Source of the DNA: Bacteroidales bacterium
GTDB lineage: Bacteria; Bacteroidota; Bacteroidia; Bacteroidales; Muribaculaceae
Length of the DNA stretch: 64,000 nucleotides
Direction: 5' to 3'
NCBI GenBank assembly: GCA_019416285.1
Contig: DXXM01000008.1
Location: forward strand, 1-64,000
Each line of letters starts with the position of its first letter. The stretch's first letter is position 1. Below, in pieces: positions 7,838-16,442 of this stretch. The notes beneath the pieces were generated by a model. The model saw nothing but the letters and a program-made list of their open reading frames with translations. It did no database searches and was not told the DNA's origin. The translations under genes and the position numbers were made by a program.

Positions 7838-8923
7838 TCAGTCGCGGGTGTAGGAGACGGTGTAGAAGGAGGTGTCGCCGTCGAAAGAGTTGCTGGTGGA
7901 GTTGGCGGCCCATCTCTGGGCTGCTTTCGTGCGCTTTTCAGCTGCTTTCGCGCGCTGGCGGGCTGCCTCAGCGCGTTGGCGGGCTGCTTCTGCACGCTGA
8001 CGTGCGGCTAACCGCTGTTGTTCGGCTGCCAGTTTGCGCTGGCGTGCAGCTTCTTCCCGCTGTTTAGCGGCCAGCTGGCGCTGCTTGGCTGCGAGCTTGC
8101 GTTGCTCGGCTGCCAGTTTACGCTGTTTTGCAGCCAACTCTCGTTGCTTTGAGGTACGTTCTGTCTGCGTGCAGGAGGAGTTGTACACTTTTACTGTACT
8201 GCCCGAATCGGTGCAGTAGATGGTGACGAGGTTCCCGTCGCAGTCGTAGTTGCCGCAGTCATTGTAGTTGGTGACGATGGTTTCCCCGCAGTTATTGGAG
8301 GTCGTGTAGTCGAGATTGTTGAAATCGTCCCACGATGACGCGCCGGCGAAGCTGATGGCCAGGGTCTTGCCTCCGTCTATGTAGTCATATTGCATATTCT
8401 GAAAGTTGTTTCCGAGCTGTTCGAGGGGTCTGAGCTTTTCTCTGAGGCCATCGAGCTGCCGGAGCGACTTGAAAGCGTCGGCGGGAATCTCGAGGAAGCT
8501 GCTGTCGTCGTGCTTGCGTGATTTTGACGAATTGCCGTTGCTCTTGACGATAGCGAGCACCCATCCGCTGCCGTTCTGAATGAGTGAATACTTGGCGTAG
8601 GGGCCTTTGCCGTTGTCGAAGGTTATGGTGTAGACGGCCTGACCTGCGGCGGTGTTCATCTGAAAGGCTGCCGCTTTGCTGCGCTCCTTGCGTATCGCCT
8701 CGATGATTTTTGAGGCAATCTTGTTGTCGGTGAACTCAAACATTCTGTCGGAACGGACGATGGCCTTGTTCGATGGATTGCGTTTCTCGGAATAGACCTC
8801 GTTGGTCACGCTTTTGGAGTTTTCGAGTGATTTGATGGCTGATTCGACCGACTGCTGCGCTGCAGCTCCGAGGACAGAGACGATGGCGAGGAGAATGGTG
8901 AGAATATGTCGTTTTGACTTCAT
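7838..8923 (-). CDS. Secreted protein with long heptad-repeat helix, third gene of sigma-factor operon
   Basis: A 361-residue protein with signal peptide (MKSKRHILTILLAIVSVLGAAAQ). Residues 24-130 (SVESAIKSLENSKSVTNEVYSEKRNP...) resemble the Bacteroides DUF5024-type domain, tentatively. A Cys-containing stretch (C212-C251) follows, then about 11 heptads of K/R-Q-R-x-x-A-A (259-340) forming one long charged helix, and a short tail. It lies 67 bp downstream of the anti-sigma-like gene, so may be the envelope component of that signalling unit. The function is unknown. Confidence 0.7.
   Translation of the reverse strand: MKSKRHILTILLAIVSVLGAAAQQSVESAIKSLENSKSVTNEVYSEKRNPSNKAIVRSDRMFEFTDNKIASKIIEAIRKERSKAAAFQMNTAAGQAVYTITFDNGKGPYAKYSLIQNGSGWVLAIVKSNGNSSKSRKHDDSSFLEIPADAFKSLRQLDGLREKLRPLEQLGNNFQNMQYDYIDGGKTLAISFAGASSWDDFNNLDYTTSNNCGETIVTNYNDCGNYDCDGNLVTIYCTDSGSTVKVYNSSCTQTERTSKQRELAAKQRKLAAEQRKLAAKQRQLAAKQREEAARQRKLAAEQQRLAARQRAEAARQRAEAARQRAKAAEKRTKAAQRWAANSTSNSFDGDTSFYTVSYTRD
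7904..8149 (-). repeat. About eleven 21-bp coding repeats (heptad array)
   Basis: Codons 259-340 of the gene repeat a 7-residue unit (K/R/E-Q-R-x-L/E-A-A) in exact register, so the DNA is an imperfect 21-bp tandem repeat. Such arrays can gain or lose units by slippage, changing helix length by about 1 nm per unit. Confidence 0.85.
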
Positions 8924-8990
8924 GATTAGTGATATTTTGCAAGTTCGGATAAGTCTGTGGCGGGGGAAATATTGACGTGGAAAGGTGTGA

Positions 8991-9596
8991 TCAGTAGGTC
9001 AGGGCGGCTTCTATAACCTCTCGGACATTGGGGTCCGACATGTGGTAGGACGAAGTGAGGGAGCGGTCAAATGCGGCGTCGGCAGCCTTGATGCTCTCAT
9101 CAAGCGCGCTGAGGCGCTCGTTGACCATCTGCTCGGTGCGCCGGATTTCGGGAACCACCACGCTGAGGTCAGTGATTTTCTTGCCGTCGCGGATTATATA
9201 GCTCCCTTCATACGACAGATACTCGTCGGGGACGGATGTCGACGGGCTGTGGAAGATTATGCCGATTGAGAACAGCAGGGCTACCACGGCGGCCGCGCTG
9301 ACCCACTGCCAGGCACGCATGGAGAGCAGGCGCACCTTGCCGGTGCCGCGTCGGGGAGTCGCTTCGGCCGGGGCTTCTGCCGGCATCAGTGTCACCGGGT
9401 GCTCAGCGGAAGAGCGGCCGCTGTCCTCGGCAAGCGAGGCATACCACCGGAACATTTCCTTGTAGCAGGCGAGGTCCGGAGGCACGTCGGACCCTGCGAA
9501 GAAAGCGTAGAGCTCACGCTCTTCCCGACATGAGGTCTCGCCCGCGAGGAAGCGGTCTATTGTCTGACGGATGGTTGAATTGTCTATGTTGTTCAT
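8991..9596 (-). CDS. Putative membrane anti-sigma factor
   Basis: A 201-residue protein with a cytoplasmic N-terminus (TIRQTIDRFLAGETSCREERELYAFFAG is the anti-sigma-like helical start), one membrane segment (about 96-112, WVSAAAVVALLFSIGIIF) and an exterior helical C-terminus. Its ATG overlaps the sigma gene's stop (ATGA), the usual sign of a sigma/anti-sigma pair. It has no FecR domain, unlike the pair at 52-53 kb. Confidence 0.75.
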   Translation of the reverse strand: MNNIDNSTIRQTIDRFLAGETSCREERELYAFFAGSDVPPDLACYKEMFRWYASLAEDSGRSSAEHPVTLMPAEAPAEATPRRGTGKVRLLSMRAWQWVSAAAVVALLFSIGIIFHSPSTSVPDEYLSYEGSYIIRDGKKITDLSVVVPEIRRTEQMVNERLSALDESIKAADAAFDRSLTSSYHMSDPNVREVIEAALTY

Positions 9597-10099
9597 AACT
9601 GCTTTTGCATGAATATTTCCTTTATACTCTGGCGTGCCCTTGAGAGCGCTACCCTGATTGAACCTTCGGTCGAGCCTGTGATGCGGGCAATGTCGGCGAT
9701 TTCGAGACCTTCGATATGCTTCATCCTGATGACCGTCTGCTGCACCGAGGGGAGGGAGGCGATGACGGCGAGGACTCCGCTGTGGTCCTCGGATGCAATC
9801 AGACTCTCTTCGGGCGAGGGGGCCGAGGCATGGTCGCCCACGTCATCGAGGCTCACTGTTTCAAATCCTCCGTTGTCGCGGAGGAGGTCTATGGCCCTAT
9901 GGCGGGCTATGACCATGGCGAGCGACTCAACGCTGCGGTATTCATCGAGCCTGTCGCGCACCGTCCACAGTTTCAGCAGCGTGTCCTGAGCCACATCGTC
10001 GGCGAGGTCATCGCCGGCCTCGGCCGACATGTTTCTGACCATGCTGACGATGCGCTTCCTCAGCGGAGGTGCCATCTGTTCAAACTCGATGCGGTTCAT
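9593..10099 (-). CDS. ECF-type RNA polymerase sigma-70 factor
   Basis: A 168-residue protein with sigma-70 region 2 (DDLADDVAQDTLLKLWTVRDRLDEYRS) and region 4 (LPSVQQTVIRMKHIEGLEIADIARITGSTEGSIRVALSRARQSI, a helix-turn-helix for the -35 box). ATG at 10099 is preferred over an in-frame TTG at 10123. It heads an operon with the anti-sigma-like and heptad-repeat genes, and is divergent from the porin at 10366, a possible target. Confidence 0.9.
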   Translation of the reverse strand: MNRIEFEQMAPPLRKRIVSMVRNMSAEAGDDLADDVAQDTLLKLWTVRDRLDEYRSVESLAMVIARHRAIDLLRDNGGFETVSLDDVGDHASAPSPEESLIASEDHSGVLAVIASLPSVQQTVIRMKHIEGLEIADIARITGSTEGSIRVALSRARQSIKEIFMQKQL

Positions 10100-10365
10100 T
10101 TGCAGGTTTTCAGGTGCTTTCAAGAAGCCTTTCTATTATAGAGACGGAAAAATCGGGGAAACGTTACTCCGAAATTGCGATTTTTTTGAATTTAGATGTA
10201 AATATATTGTTTCTACGCCGGATATTTCGAATTATGAAGTAAAAAGAGTAAAAAAGGGATGATAAAAAACTTTTGACACTGCGCCATTGTTATAAAAAGT
10301 GAATTATATTTCAGAATCCTTAAAACAGGAATCAACGTCTCAACTATTTAACACCATTTGCAATT

Positions 10366-11673
10366 ATGAAACATCTCCGTAGTGCCATCGCTCTATTGTC
10401 GCTGGCTTTCTGTTTTGGTTCTGCCACGGCTGTCAGTCCGGTCGAGGAGCAGCATGAAGCTCTTGTCAATGACCACAAGATTGTGTTTTTCGGCGGTGGT
10501 TCAGACCCTGAGACCGATTCCATACGAAATCTCATAGAGAATTTCTACTACGACCAGTTCCGCAGCTTCCAGGATCCGCAGGCTCCATACTTTCTCTTCA
10601 TGAGCCGCGACTCACAGCTCGCAATGGGTGTGGGCGGTATGGTCAGGATGCGTGGATATTTTGACTGGGGAGGAACCACGGGTATTCCCGGTTTCTCACC
10701 CTATTTCATACCGACTCAGCGCGATGAACTGAACCGCCAGAAACTCGGCACCACGCCTGCGGGTACGGCTCTGTTTTTCCGAGTCATAGGCCGCAACAAG
10801 CGGCTCGGCACCTATCAGGTATATATCGAGGCTAATTTCAACGGTTATCAGGGTCGTGATTTCCATCTGAAAAAAGCTTATGCCGTGCTCAACGACTGGA
10901 CTATCGGTTATGCCGCATCGACTTTCGGCGACGGTGCGGCAGTGCCCCCGACGATTGACTCCAACGGTCCGACCATGAAGATGGATGGTACTAATGTCCT
11001 CGTCCGCTATATGCATGAGTTTAAGAAATCGGGTGTCTATGTGGCTGCATCGCTCGAGACGCCGGATATGAGTATTCAGGCCGATAACCAGCAGGTGGCC
11101 GCACGCAGCGAATTTCTCCCTAACATCGCTGCTATGGTGCAGTATGAGTGGGCTACCGGCCAGCACATCCGTCTTTCGGGCATCACACGTTTCATGCCAT
11201 ACCGCGACCTCATCACCGGCCGCAATCATCAGGCAGTGGGCTGGGGCGTTCAGTTCAGCACGGTGTTCCGCCCGGTAGACCCGCTGACATTCTACGGCAC
11301 AGTCAACGGCGGCCATTCCTACTCCAATTTCGGTGGTGATTTCCTTCTTGGCAAATATGATCTCGTCGAATGTGAGAAGTGTCCGGGCAAACTATGCACG
11401 GTTCCCGGTTGGGGATATTTCGTCGGTCTGCAATACAATTTCAGCCCTCAGATTTTTATGTCGGCCACTTTCGGACAGGGCCGTTATCTGCCTTGCTGCG
11501 GTGCCGAGGGAAGCGATTACAAATATGGCCTTTACAGCGCCCTCAACTTCTTCTGGGATGTCACACCGCGCATCCGTTTCGGGGGCGAAGTGAATATAGG
11601 CAAACGTCAGAATTTCGACGGTTCTCACGGATGGGGTCACCGCCTCGGCGCCCTTGCCCAGTTCTCTTTCTGA
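10366..11673 (+). CDS. DcaP-like outer membrane porin
   Basis: A 435-residue protein with a cleavable signal peptide (MKHLRSAIALLSLAFCFGSATA) and a beta-barrel pattern throughout, ending in the outer-membrane signature Phe (LAQFSF). Features such as an N-terminal segment with LIENFYYDQF before DSQLAMGVGGMVRMRGYFDWGG resemble the DcaP trimeric porin family. It should carry small solutes across the outer membrane. It is divergent from the sigma-factor operon, with 266 bp between start codons and no clear promoter match. Confidence 0.8.
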   Translation: MKHLRSAIALLSLAFCFGSATAVSPVEEQHEALVNDHKIVFFGGGSDPETDSIRNLIENFYYDQFRSFQDPQAPYFLFMSRDSQLAMGVGGMVRMRGYFDWGGTTGIPGFSPYFIPTQRDELNRQKLGTTPAGTALFFRVIGRNKRLGTYQVYIEANFNGYQGRDFHLKKAYAVLNDWTIGYAASTFGDGAAVPPTIDSNGPTMKMDGTNVLVRYMHEFKKSGVYVAASLETPDMSIQADNQQVAARSEFLPNIAAMVQYEWATGQHIRLSGITRFMPYRDLITGRNHQAVGWGVQFSTVFRPVDPLTFYGTVNGGHSYSNFGGDFLLGKYDLVECEKCPGKLCTVPGWGYFVGLQYNFSPQIFMSATFGQGRYLPCCGAEGSDYKYGLYSALNFFWDVTPRIRFGGEVNIGKRQNFDGSHGWGHRLGALAQFSF

Positions 11674-11783
11674 CCCTCGTAGAAAATTATAGATTGAATG
11701 GAAAATTGCGTATCCGCCAGGGAAAAGCAGAGGGAGTCCCCCTCCGCGATGGCCCGGCGGATGCGTTTTTTGTGCGGTTGCCG

Positions 11784-12269
11784 CTAAAGTATCAACTGGA
11801 AATCTACCACATCGAGGGTGCGGCCGAATTTGCGACCCACGGATCTGAAATGCGACACCTGGCGGAAACCGAGGCGCTTGTGCATGCGGCAACTCGCCTT
11901 GTTGCCGTAGGTGATGCAGGCTATGAGCGAGACGAATCCCGCTTGGCGGCAGGCTTCTATCAGGCGCTCCATCAGGAGGCTTCCGATTCCGCGCCCGGTG
12001 AACTCCGGTGCGAGATAGACGGTAGTTTCGAGTGTCGGTGCATAGGCGGCGCGCGCCTTCCAGGGGTGGGCGTAGCAATAGCCTGCGATGCGGCCGTCGG
12101 CCACGCAGACGAAATATGGGCAGGTTCGGGTAAATTCCTCCATGCGCCGCGTCATCTCCCCGACACTCGGAGGCTCGGTCTCGAATGATATGTCGGTGTT
12201 TATGACATAGTGGCTGTAGATGCGGGTGATTTCCGGCATGTCAGCCTCTTCGACCTGACGTATTTCCAT
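11784..12269 (-). CDS. GNAT family N-acetyltransferase (phosphinothricin/Pat-like)
   Basis: A 161-residue protein with GNAT motifs: EADMPEITRIYSHYVINTDISFE at the N-terminus and the acetyl-CoA loop GRGIGSLLMERLIEACRQAGF. The opening and SLIACITYGNKASCRMHKRLGFRQV are typical of the phosphinothricin acetyltransferase-like branch, whose natural substrates include amino acid analogues. The true substrate cannot be read from sequence. It follows the phosphodiesterase gene by about 50 bp, with a short TA repeat between. Confidence 0.9.
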   Translation of the reverse strand: MEIRQVEEADMPEITRIYSHYVINTDISFETEPPSVGEMTRRMEEFTRTCPYFVCVADGRIAGYCYAHPWKARAAYAPTLETTVYLAPEFTGRGIGSLLMERLIEACRQAGFVSLIACITYGNKASCRMHKRLGFRQVSHFRSVGRKFGRTLDVVDFQLIL

Positions 12270-12322
12270 TGATGAAGGTATATATATATATGTGTTGATA
12301 AATGTGATGATGCTGCGGGGAA

Positions 12323-12826
12323 TCAGAGACCCGCTTTGCCGAGTTCGATTACCTCAAGGCCGCTGACGGCACCGCTGTCGATGGTGAGCCTGACGAGAGT
12401 GCGCACCTTCTGCCATCCGTGGTAGCCGGCGGCTCCGGGATTGACGTGAAGCAGTCCCAGCGTCGGGTCGGGCATAACCTTGAGTATGTGGGAATGGCCG
12501 CACACCATCAGCCCTATCCGGTTTTCGGCGAGCAGACTTTTGATTCCGGGTGCATATTTCCCGGGATAGCCTCCGATGTGGGTCAGAAATACGTTCACGC
12601 CTTCTACCTCGAAGATTTCGGCCTCGCGGCAGCGGCGGCACACGTCGCCGTGGTCGATGTTGCCTCTCACGGCGCGCACCACCGGCGCCACCGCTTCGAG
12701 GCGACGGATTATGTCGATGTCGCCGACATCACCGGCGTGCCATATCTCATCGCAGTCCTTGAAATGGGCCGCGTAGCGGTCGTCCCAGCAGGAGTGGGTG
12801 TCGGAAAGTATGCCTATTGTTTTCAT
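12323..12826 (-). CDS. YfcE/MJ0936-type metallophosphoesterase
   Basis: A 167-residue calcineurin-like phosphoesterase. The metal motifs are visible in order: SDTHS (D9, H11), AGDVGD, GNIDHGD, THIGG and GHSH. Small members of this family are Mn-dependent phosphodiesterases of unknown physiological substrate. The ATG overlaps the stop of the upstream glycosidase-like gene by 4 bp (ATGA), so both are translated together. Confidence 0.93.
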   Translation of the reverse strand: MKTIGILSDTHSCWDDRYAAHFKDCDEIWHAGDVGDIDIIRRLEAVAPVVRAVRGNIDHGDVCRRCREAEIFEVEGVNVFLTHIGGYPGKYAPGIKSLLAENRIGLMVCGHSHILKVMPDPTLGLLHVNPGAAGYHGWQKVRTLVRLTIDSGAVSGLEVIELGKAGL

Positions 12827-14847
12827 TTTCGCAGGAGACTGATTCGGTTGAGCAATATGGTGCCCTGTATGTATGTGAGGGCTATTTTGTTGGGGCCCGC
12901 CTTGAGTCTGACAAGAGCCGTGGTGGAGGGAAAGACGCTTATCCAGTCGAGCGGACGGCGCGGGGGAAAGACGAGGGTGGCCGCATAGTCATCGTTGACG
13001 CTCAGGGTGCGCAGCGCGCAGCGGGGTGAGCCGTTGCTGTAGCCCACGGTCAGGAAATATTCGCCGTCGGTCGGGGCGTTGGCATAGCAGGTGATGCGTG
13101 TGTTGTGGCGTGCAGCGAGCTCTATATAGTTGGTGGCCGTGGCCTTGTCGCGGATGAAGTGGAGGGGCGGCCGGCGCGGTGTCACCGATGAGGCGTGGAT
13201 GGTGATTTCAGCGTCGGAGGGAGCGCAGACATGTGCGCGCGGGGAGAATCCGGCCCACCGCCTGTCGCTCGTCTGCACGATGTCGGCCACCGCAGTGCCG
13301 TCATCGGAGATATGATAGATGTCTGACGCGGTTTCCTCGGTCATTACGCCGTTGACATATATCTCGTATGTGTTGCCTTTGGTGAAATTGAGAATCCTGG
13401 CGTCTCTTGAGGTGTTCCACTGCACTTTCGGGACGGCGGGGAGGGGGACGGGACGGTCGTTCATGCTGACCTTGCGGGGCTGGAGGTCGTTGCCGGAAAG
13501 GGTGATTACTATGCGGTGACGGCCGCTGAGGTCGGCGGAGACGAAATGGTCGGCCGAGCTGACGGAGTCAACGGTGAATGTGGCTATGCGGTCGCCGGTG
13601 CCGTGGAGACGTATGTCGAGCGTGGCGTTGCGGTATTTCAGTCCGGTGATTTCCTTGTCGCCGGCAAATTCCTTAGGCACCATGGGGCTGAAGCGCAGAC
13701 CGTCGGGCGCCTGCGATATTCCGAAAAGACCTCTGAGCACCATAGCGGGCCACTGGGCCGGAAGCCGGGAGTTGAGCGCCATGTTCCACAAAGCCGAGGC
13801 AGCTATGTTGAAAGCCTGCGGATTGCGTGTCCGGGCGGCGGCGAGCCCGAAAAGGGTCTGAGCGAGGGGCGAGATGTGGTTGGCGCCCGTGATGGAGGGG
13901 TAGACCGAGGGCACCCCGGCCCGGATGAGGGGAAGCTCGCTGACAATTGCCGCTCCCATCTCGGGTGTGGCTATGTCAAAGAGCACAGCGAGGGCGTTGG
14001 CGCGGCTGTCGGAAAGCATCGACACGATAGGGTAGTAGGCGCCGTAGAGACATTGGGCGTATCTCTGCCTGTCGGGGAGCCACAGACGGTCGTTGATTAT
14101 GCCGCGCAGCCGCGTGGCCTGTGTCTGCCACTCACGCTCGGCATATTTGCGCAGTTCCCCGGCCATCCGCGATGCTATTTCGAATGAATAGGAGCGGCAC
14201 ACGTTGACGGAGGTGCTGATGGTCGAGAACCGGTCCATGGCGTCCATCCACTCGGGGAAATAGATTTCATGATTCAGGGTGTAGCGGGGAGCGCCGCATA
14301 CCAGCGGGGATTCCTCCGTGCGGTTGAGGGTGTGCTGACGGTTGAGTGCTGAGGTGATGCGGTCGTAGGCCTCCTTGAGCCACTGGTGCGAGCCGGTGGA
14401 GCAGTAGACTTCCCATGCGGCCGCGGTCCAGAGCGGATCGACCGCGCAGTAAGGGAAGTTTTCGTCGTCGGGGGCAGGCATGGCGGCCATGGCGCGCAGT
14501 GCCTCCATGGATTCCTGCGGGCGCAGGAGCCCGAGGCTGAGGTAGATGTCGTCGCTTGAATATACGCCGCTCTCGCTCATGGCCTTTGCGAAAAGCGCGT
14601 CGGCCATCAGCTGACCGGAACGGTACACCGGTACCGTGGTGTCGGACTCCGCTGTGCTCCAGACGTTTGTTATCTCTGTGGCCGACAGAGCCTTGTAGAT
14701 TTTCCCGCCGCGGACTATACTGTCGGCATATACTTCAAAATCACCGCCGTCATAGATACACTCCTTCAGTTCCTTCGCGCGCGAGCAGGCCGCTGTGAGG
14801 GCGGCGAGGGCGAGAAGGCTGACGATGATTGCTGATAGTCTGTGCAT
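12823..14847 (-). CDS. Six-hairpin glycosidase-like lipoprotein
   Basis: A 674-residue lipoprotein (lipobox ALTAAC). Residues about 70-400 look like an alpha/alpha toroid of the six-hairpin glycosidase superfamily (LWTAAAWEVYCSTGSHQWLKEAYDRI, WQTQATRLRGIINDRLWLPDRQRYAQC, PQAFNIAASALWNMALNSRLPAQWPAMVLRGLFGI), as in Bacteroides trehalase/glucoamylase-like proteins; the rest is beta-rich. Substrate and catalytic acids cannot be assigned. There is no SusC/SusD pair nearby. A hairpin lies in its leader. Confidence 0.7.
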   Translation of the reverse strand: MHRLSAIIVSLLALAALTAACSRAKELKECIYDGGDFEVYADSIVRGGKIYKALSATEITNVWSTAESDTTVPVYRSGQLMADALFAKAMSESGVYSSDDIYLSLGLLRPQESMEALRAMAAMPAPDDENFPYCAVDPLWTAAAWEVYCSTGSHQWLKEAYDRITSALNRQHTLNRTEESPLVCGAPRYTLNHEIYFPEWMDAMDRFSTISTSVNVCRSYSFEIASRMAGELRKYAEREWQTQATRLRGIINDRLWLPDRQRYAQCLYGAYYPIVSMLSDSRANALAVLFDIATPEMGAAIVSELPLIRAGVPSVYPSITGANHISPLAQTLFGLAAARTRNPQAFNIAASALWNMALNSRLPAQWPAMVLRGLFGISQAPDGLRFSPMVPKEFAGDKEITGLKYRNATLDIRLHGTGDRIATFTVDSVSSADHFVSADLSGRHRIVITLSGNDLQPRKVSMNDRPVPLPAVPKVQWNTSRDARILNFTKGNTYEIYVNGVMTEETASDIYHISDDGTAVADIVQTSDRRWAGFSPRAHVCAPSDAEITIHASSVTPRRPPLHFIRDKATATNYIELAARHNTRITCYANAPTDGEYFLTVGYSNGSPRCALRTLSVNDDYAATLVFPPRRPLDWISVFPSTTALVRLKAGPNKIALTYIQGTILLNRISLLRK

Positions 14848-14883
14848 AGGAGTGTGTGAGCGTGTTCGGGGATGATTATGACA

Positions 14884-14924
14884 ATAGCGATGGGGACTGA
14901 TTCACGACCAGTCCTCACCGCTAT
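14884..14924. other. Strong hairpin between rpsU and the glycosidase-like gene
   Basis: 16-nt arms (14884-14899 and 14909-14924) pair with two mismatches or G-U pairs around a 9-nt loop. No T run follows on the minus strand, so it is not a classic terminator. It could be a processing or stability element after rpsU or a leader structure for the gene at 14847. The rest of 14848-15026 holds nothing I recognise. Confidence 0.6.
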
Positions 14925-15026
14925 GATAGCGTATGTGTCTGTTCAAATAAATTAGGGTGATTCCGCGAAGCGTTCAGCCTCCTTTCGATTGATTTGAAAA
15001 TCTGATGACTTAAAAGGGGCGGATGA

Positions 15027-15218
15027 TTACTCTTCGTTAGCACGGAGGTGCTGTACATAGACAGCCTTCATCATCTTCTTGCGGTTTGTCACAGAGGGCT
15101 TCTGGAAAGCCTGACGTGCGCGGAGCTCGCGTACGATGCCGGTCTTTTCAAATTTACGCTTGAATTTCTTCAGTGCCTTCTCGATGTTCTCACCTTCTTT
15201 TACTTGTACGATGATCAT
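15027..15218 (-). CDS. rpsU: 30S ribosomal protein S21
   Basis: A 63-residue protein beginning MIIVQVKEGENIEKALKKFKRK, the conserved S21 sequence, with a basic C-terminal half. S21 lies on the 30S platform near the anti-Shine-Dalgarno, and in Bacteroidetes it takes part in masking that sequence (established for the phylum). ATG at 15218 is chosen because the family begins there and the promoter is at 15330-15360; an open frame runs further upstream but crosses that promoter. Confidence 0.96.
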   Translation of the reverse strand: MIIVQVKEGENIEKALKKFKRKFEKTGIVRELRARQAFQKPSVTNRKKMMKAVYVQHLRANEE

Positions 15219-15329
15219 TGTGGTTTTTTGATTATAAGTTTTAGTTAATAATAGGTTAATCAGTTGTTTGTCCGGCGCCCGAATGGGCTTCCGGAGGCAG
15301 TTTCCGCTGATTCGCCGGAAATTGCGGGG

Positions 15330-15360
15330 CAAAATTACAAATTCTTTTCGGAATTTCAAA
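15330..15360 (-). promoter_or_regulatory. Promoter of rpsU
   Basis: On the minus strand, TTTG (15360-15357), 19 bp, TAATTTTG (15337-15330): a perfect Bacteroidetes promoter, giving a leader of about 105 nt. Confidence 0.75.
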
Positions 15361-15365
15361 GAAAA

Positions 15366-15399
15366 TCGGCCGGACTCGTCTGAGTCTGACCGACTTTTT
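15366..15399. terminator. Bidirectional hairpin after the tRNA gene
   Basis: 12-nt arms (15366-15377, 15382-15393) with two mismatches and a 4-nt loop, flanked by T runs on both strands. It ends the minus-strand tRNA transcript and overlaps the region just upstream of the rpsU promoter. Confidence 0.65.
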
Positions 15400-15404
15400 C
15401 TTTG

Positions 15405-15478
15405 TAGCGAGACCGAGAATTGAACTCGGGACCTCCGGGTTATGAATCCGACGCTCTAACCAACTGAGCTATCTCGCC
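15405..15478 (-). tRNA. tRNA with CAT anticodon, probably elongator tRNA-Met
   Basis: 74 nt fold as a cloverleaf: acceptor GGCGAGA/TCTCGCT with discriminator A, D arm GCTC/GAGC, anticodon loop TTCATAA, T arm CCGAG-TTCAATT-CTCGG. CCA is not encoded. The first base pair is G-U and the base pair closing the anticodon loop is an A-C mismatch. A CAT anticodon could also mean tRNA-Ile2 (lysidine-modified); initiator tRNA is unlikely because the GGG/CCC anticodon-stem signature is absent. Confidence 0.93.
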
Positions 15479-15644
15479 ATCATGTTGCTTTTGCGAGGGC
15501 AAAGGTAGGGAGTTTTTCCGGATTGACAAAATATTTTGACGACTTTTTCTCGAAAAGTTATTAACATTTTTATCAACAATTAGTGTTGAAAACTATGTTA
15601 ATAACTTTTCAGTATTTTTTTCATGCTTATTCCGCACATCTGTC

Positions 15645-15675
15645 TTGACATACGGCCAATAATGTTGTATATTTG
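15645..15675 (+). promoter_or_regulatory. Promoter of the S24-type regulator
   Basis: TTG (15645-15647), 20 bp, TATATTTG (15668-15675). Its position makes ATG 15730 the start of the regulator and excludes the upstream in-frame TTG at 15673. Confidence 0.65.
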
Positions 15676-15729
15676 TTGGCAAAACAACCCTATTATACAT
15701 ATATAATTATATATAGCCACTCTTTCATT

Positions 15730-16425
15730 ATGTCTGACTCTCCGACATTCAATACCGTGGAGGTGGTCAGCCGTCTGCGCTATCTGATGGCTCTTCGCCA
15801 CCTCTCGCAGCGGCGTCTCGCCATGCTTCTGCGCCTCGACCCGTCAAATCTTTCGAAAGTGCTCAACGGACGCCTCCCCTTTACCGAGGGGCTGCTCAAC
15901 CGCATAGTCGTGGACCTGGGTGTGTCGAAAACATGGCTGCGCGACGGCGCCGGGCTACCTTTCGACAAGACTCAGACGGCGCGCGAGATAGCTGTCGACG
16001 GCCCGATAGAGGCAACCACCTGCGCAGGGGGGACGCCGGTCTACGAGCTTGATGTCACCGCCGGATGCCACAGCCTTGAGAAACTTTTCGGCGAAATCCG
16101 TCCCGTGGGCACAATAAATATCCCCGGTATTCCCGAGGATTCAAACATAGTGAAAGTGAGGGGCGACAGTATGTCTCCGCGCATAATCAACGGCGGATAT
16201 GTGGCCATACGTCCAATCTCCGACCTGCGCAATATCTTCTGGGGACAGATTTATGTGGTGGAGCTTGAGGAGTTCCGCATGGTGAAATACCTGCGCCGTC
16301 ATCCCGACCCATCGATGGTGATTCTCCACAGCGACAATCCGGCCTACGACGATATGGATGTGGCCCGCAGCGACATCCGCGCCCTTTTCGTGGTGGAGGC
16401 GATTCTGAACTACGAGATTAACTGA
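15730..16425 (+). CDS. XRE/LexA-like transcriptional regulator with S24 peptidase domain
   Basis: A 231-residue protein. An N-terminal helix-turn-helix (SQRRLAMLLRLDPSNLSKVLNGRLPFTEGLLNRI, about 26-60) is followed by a C-terminal S24 peptidase domain with the Ser-Lys dyad S147 (GDSMSP) and K186 (RMVKYL). Candidate cleavage sites are the Ala-Gly pairs at 99-100 and 111-112. Such proteins are cI/LexA-like repressors that may self-cleave on RecA activation. It converges on the fimbrial operon, so it is not obviously its regulator; no phage genes are near. Confidence 0.88.
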   Translation: MSDSPTFNTVEVVSRLRYLMALRHLSQRRLAMLLRLDPSNLSKVLNGRLPFTEGLLNRIVVDLGVSKTWLRDGAGLPFDKTQTAREIAVDGPIEATTCAGGTPVYELDVTAGCHSLEKLFGEIRPVGTINIPGIPEDSNIVKVRGDSMSPRIINGGYVAIRPISDLRNIFWGQIYVVELEEFRMVKYLRRHPDPSMVILHSDNPAYDDMDVARSDIRALFVVEAILNYEIN

Positions 16426-16442
16426 CGCCGGAGCGCTCTGCG

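Noticed and set aside
7738..7995. Pro/Thr-rich 85-codon frame on the minus strand
   Set aside because: It overlaps the end of the heptad-repeat gene in another frame and is low complexity.
12275..12290. TATATATATATAT run before the acetyltransferase
   Set aside because: A short simple repeat with no promoter-like context.
15219..15359. N-terminal extension of ribosomal protein S21
   Set aside because: The rpsU promoter and the conserved family start show that translation begins at 15218.
15730..16425. S24 repressor as evidence of a prophage
   Set aside because: There are no phage genes around it; the fimbrial operon and tRNA are the only neighbours.
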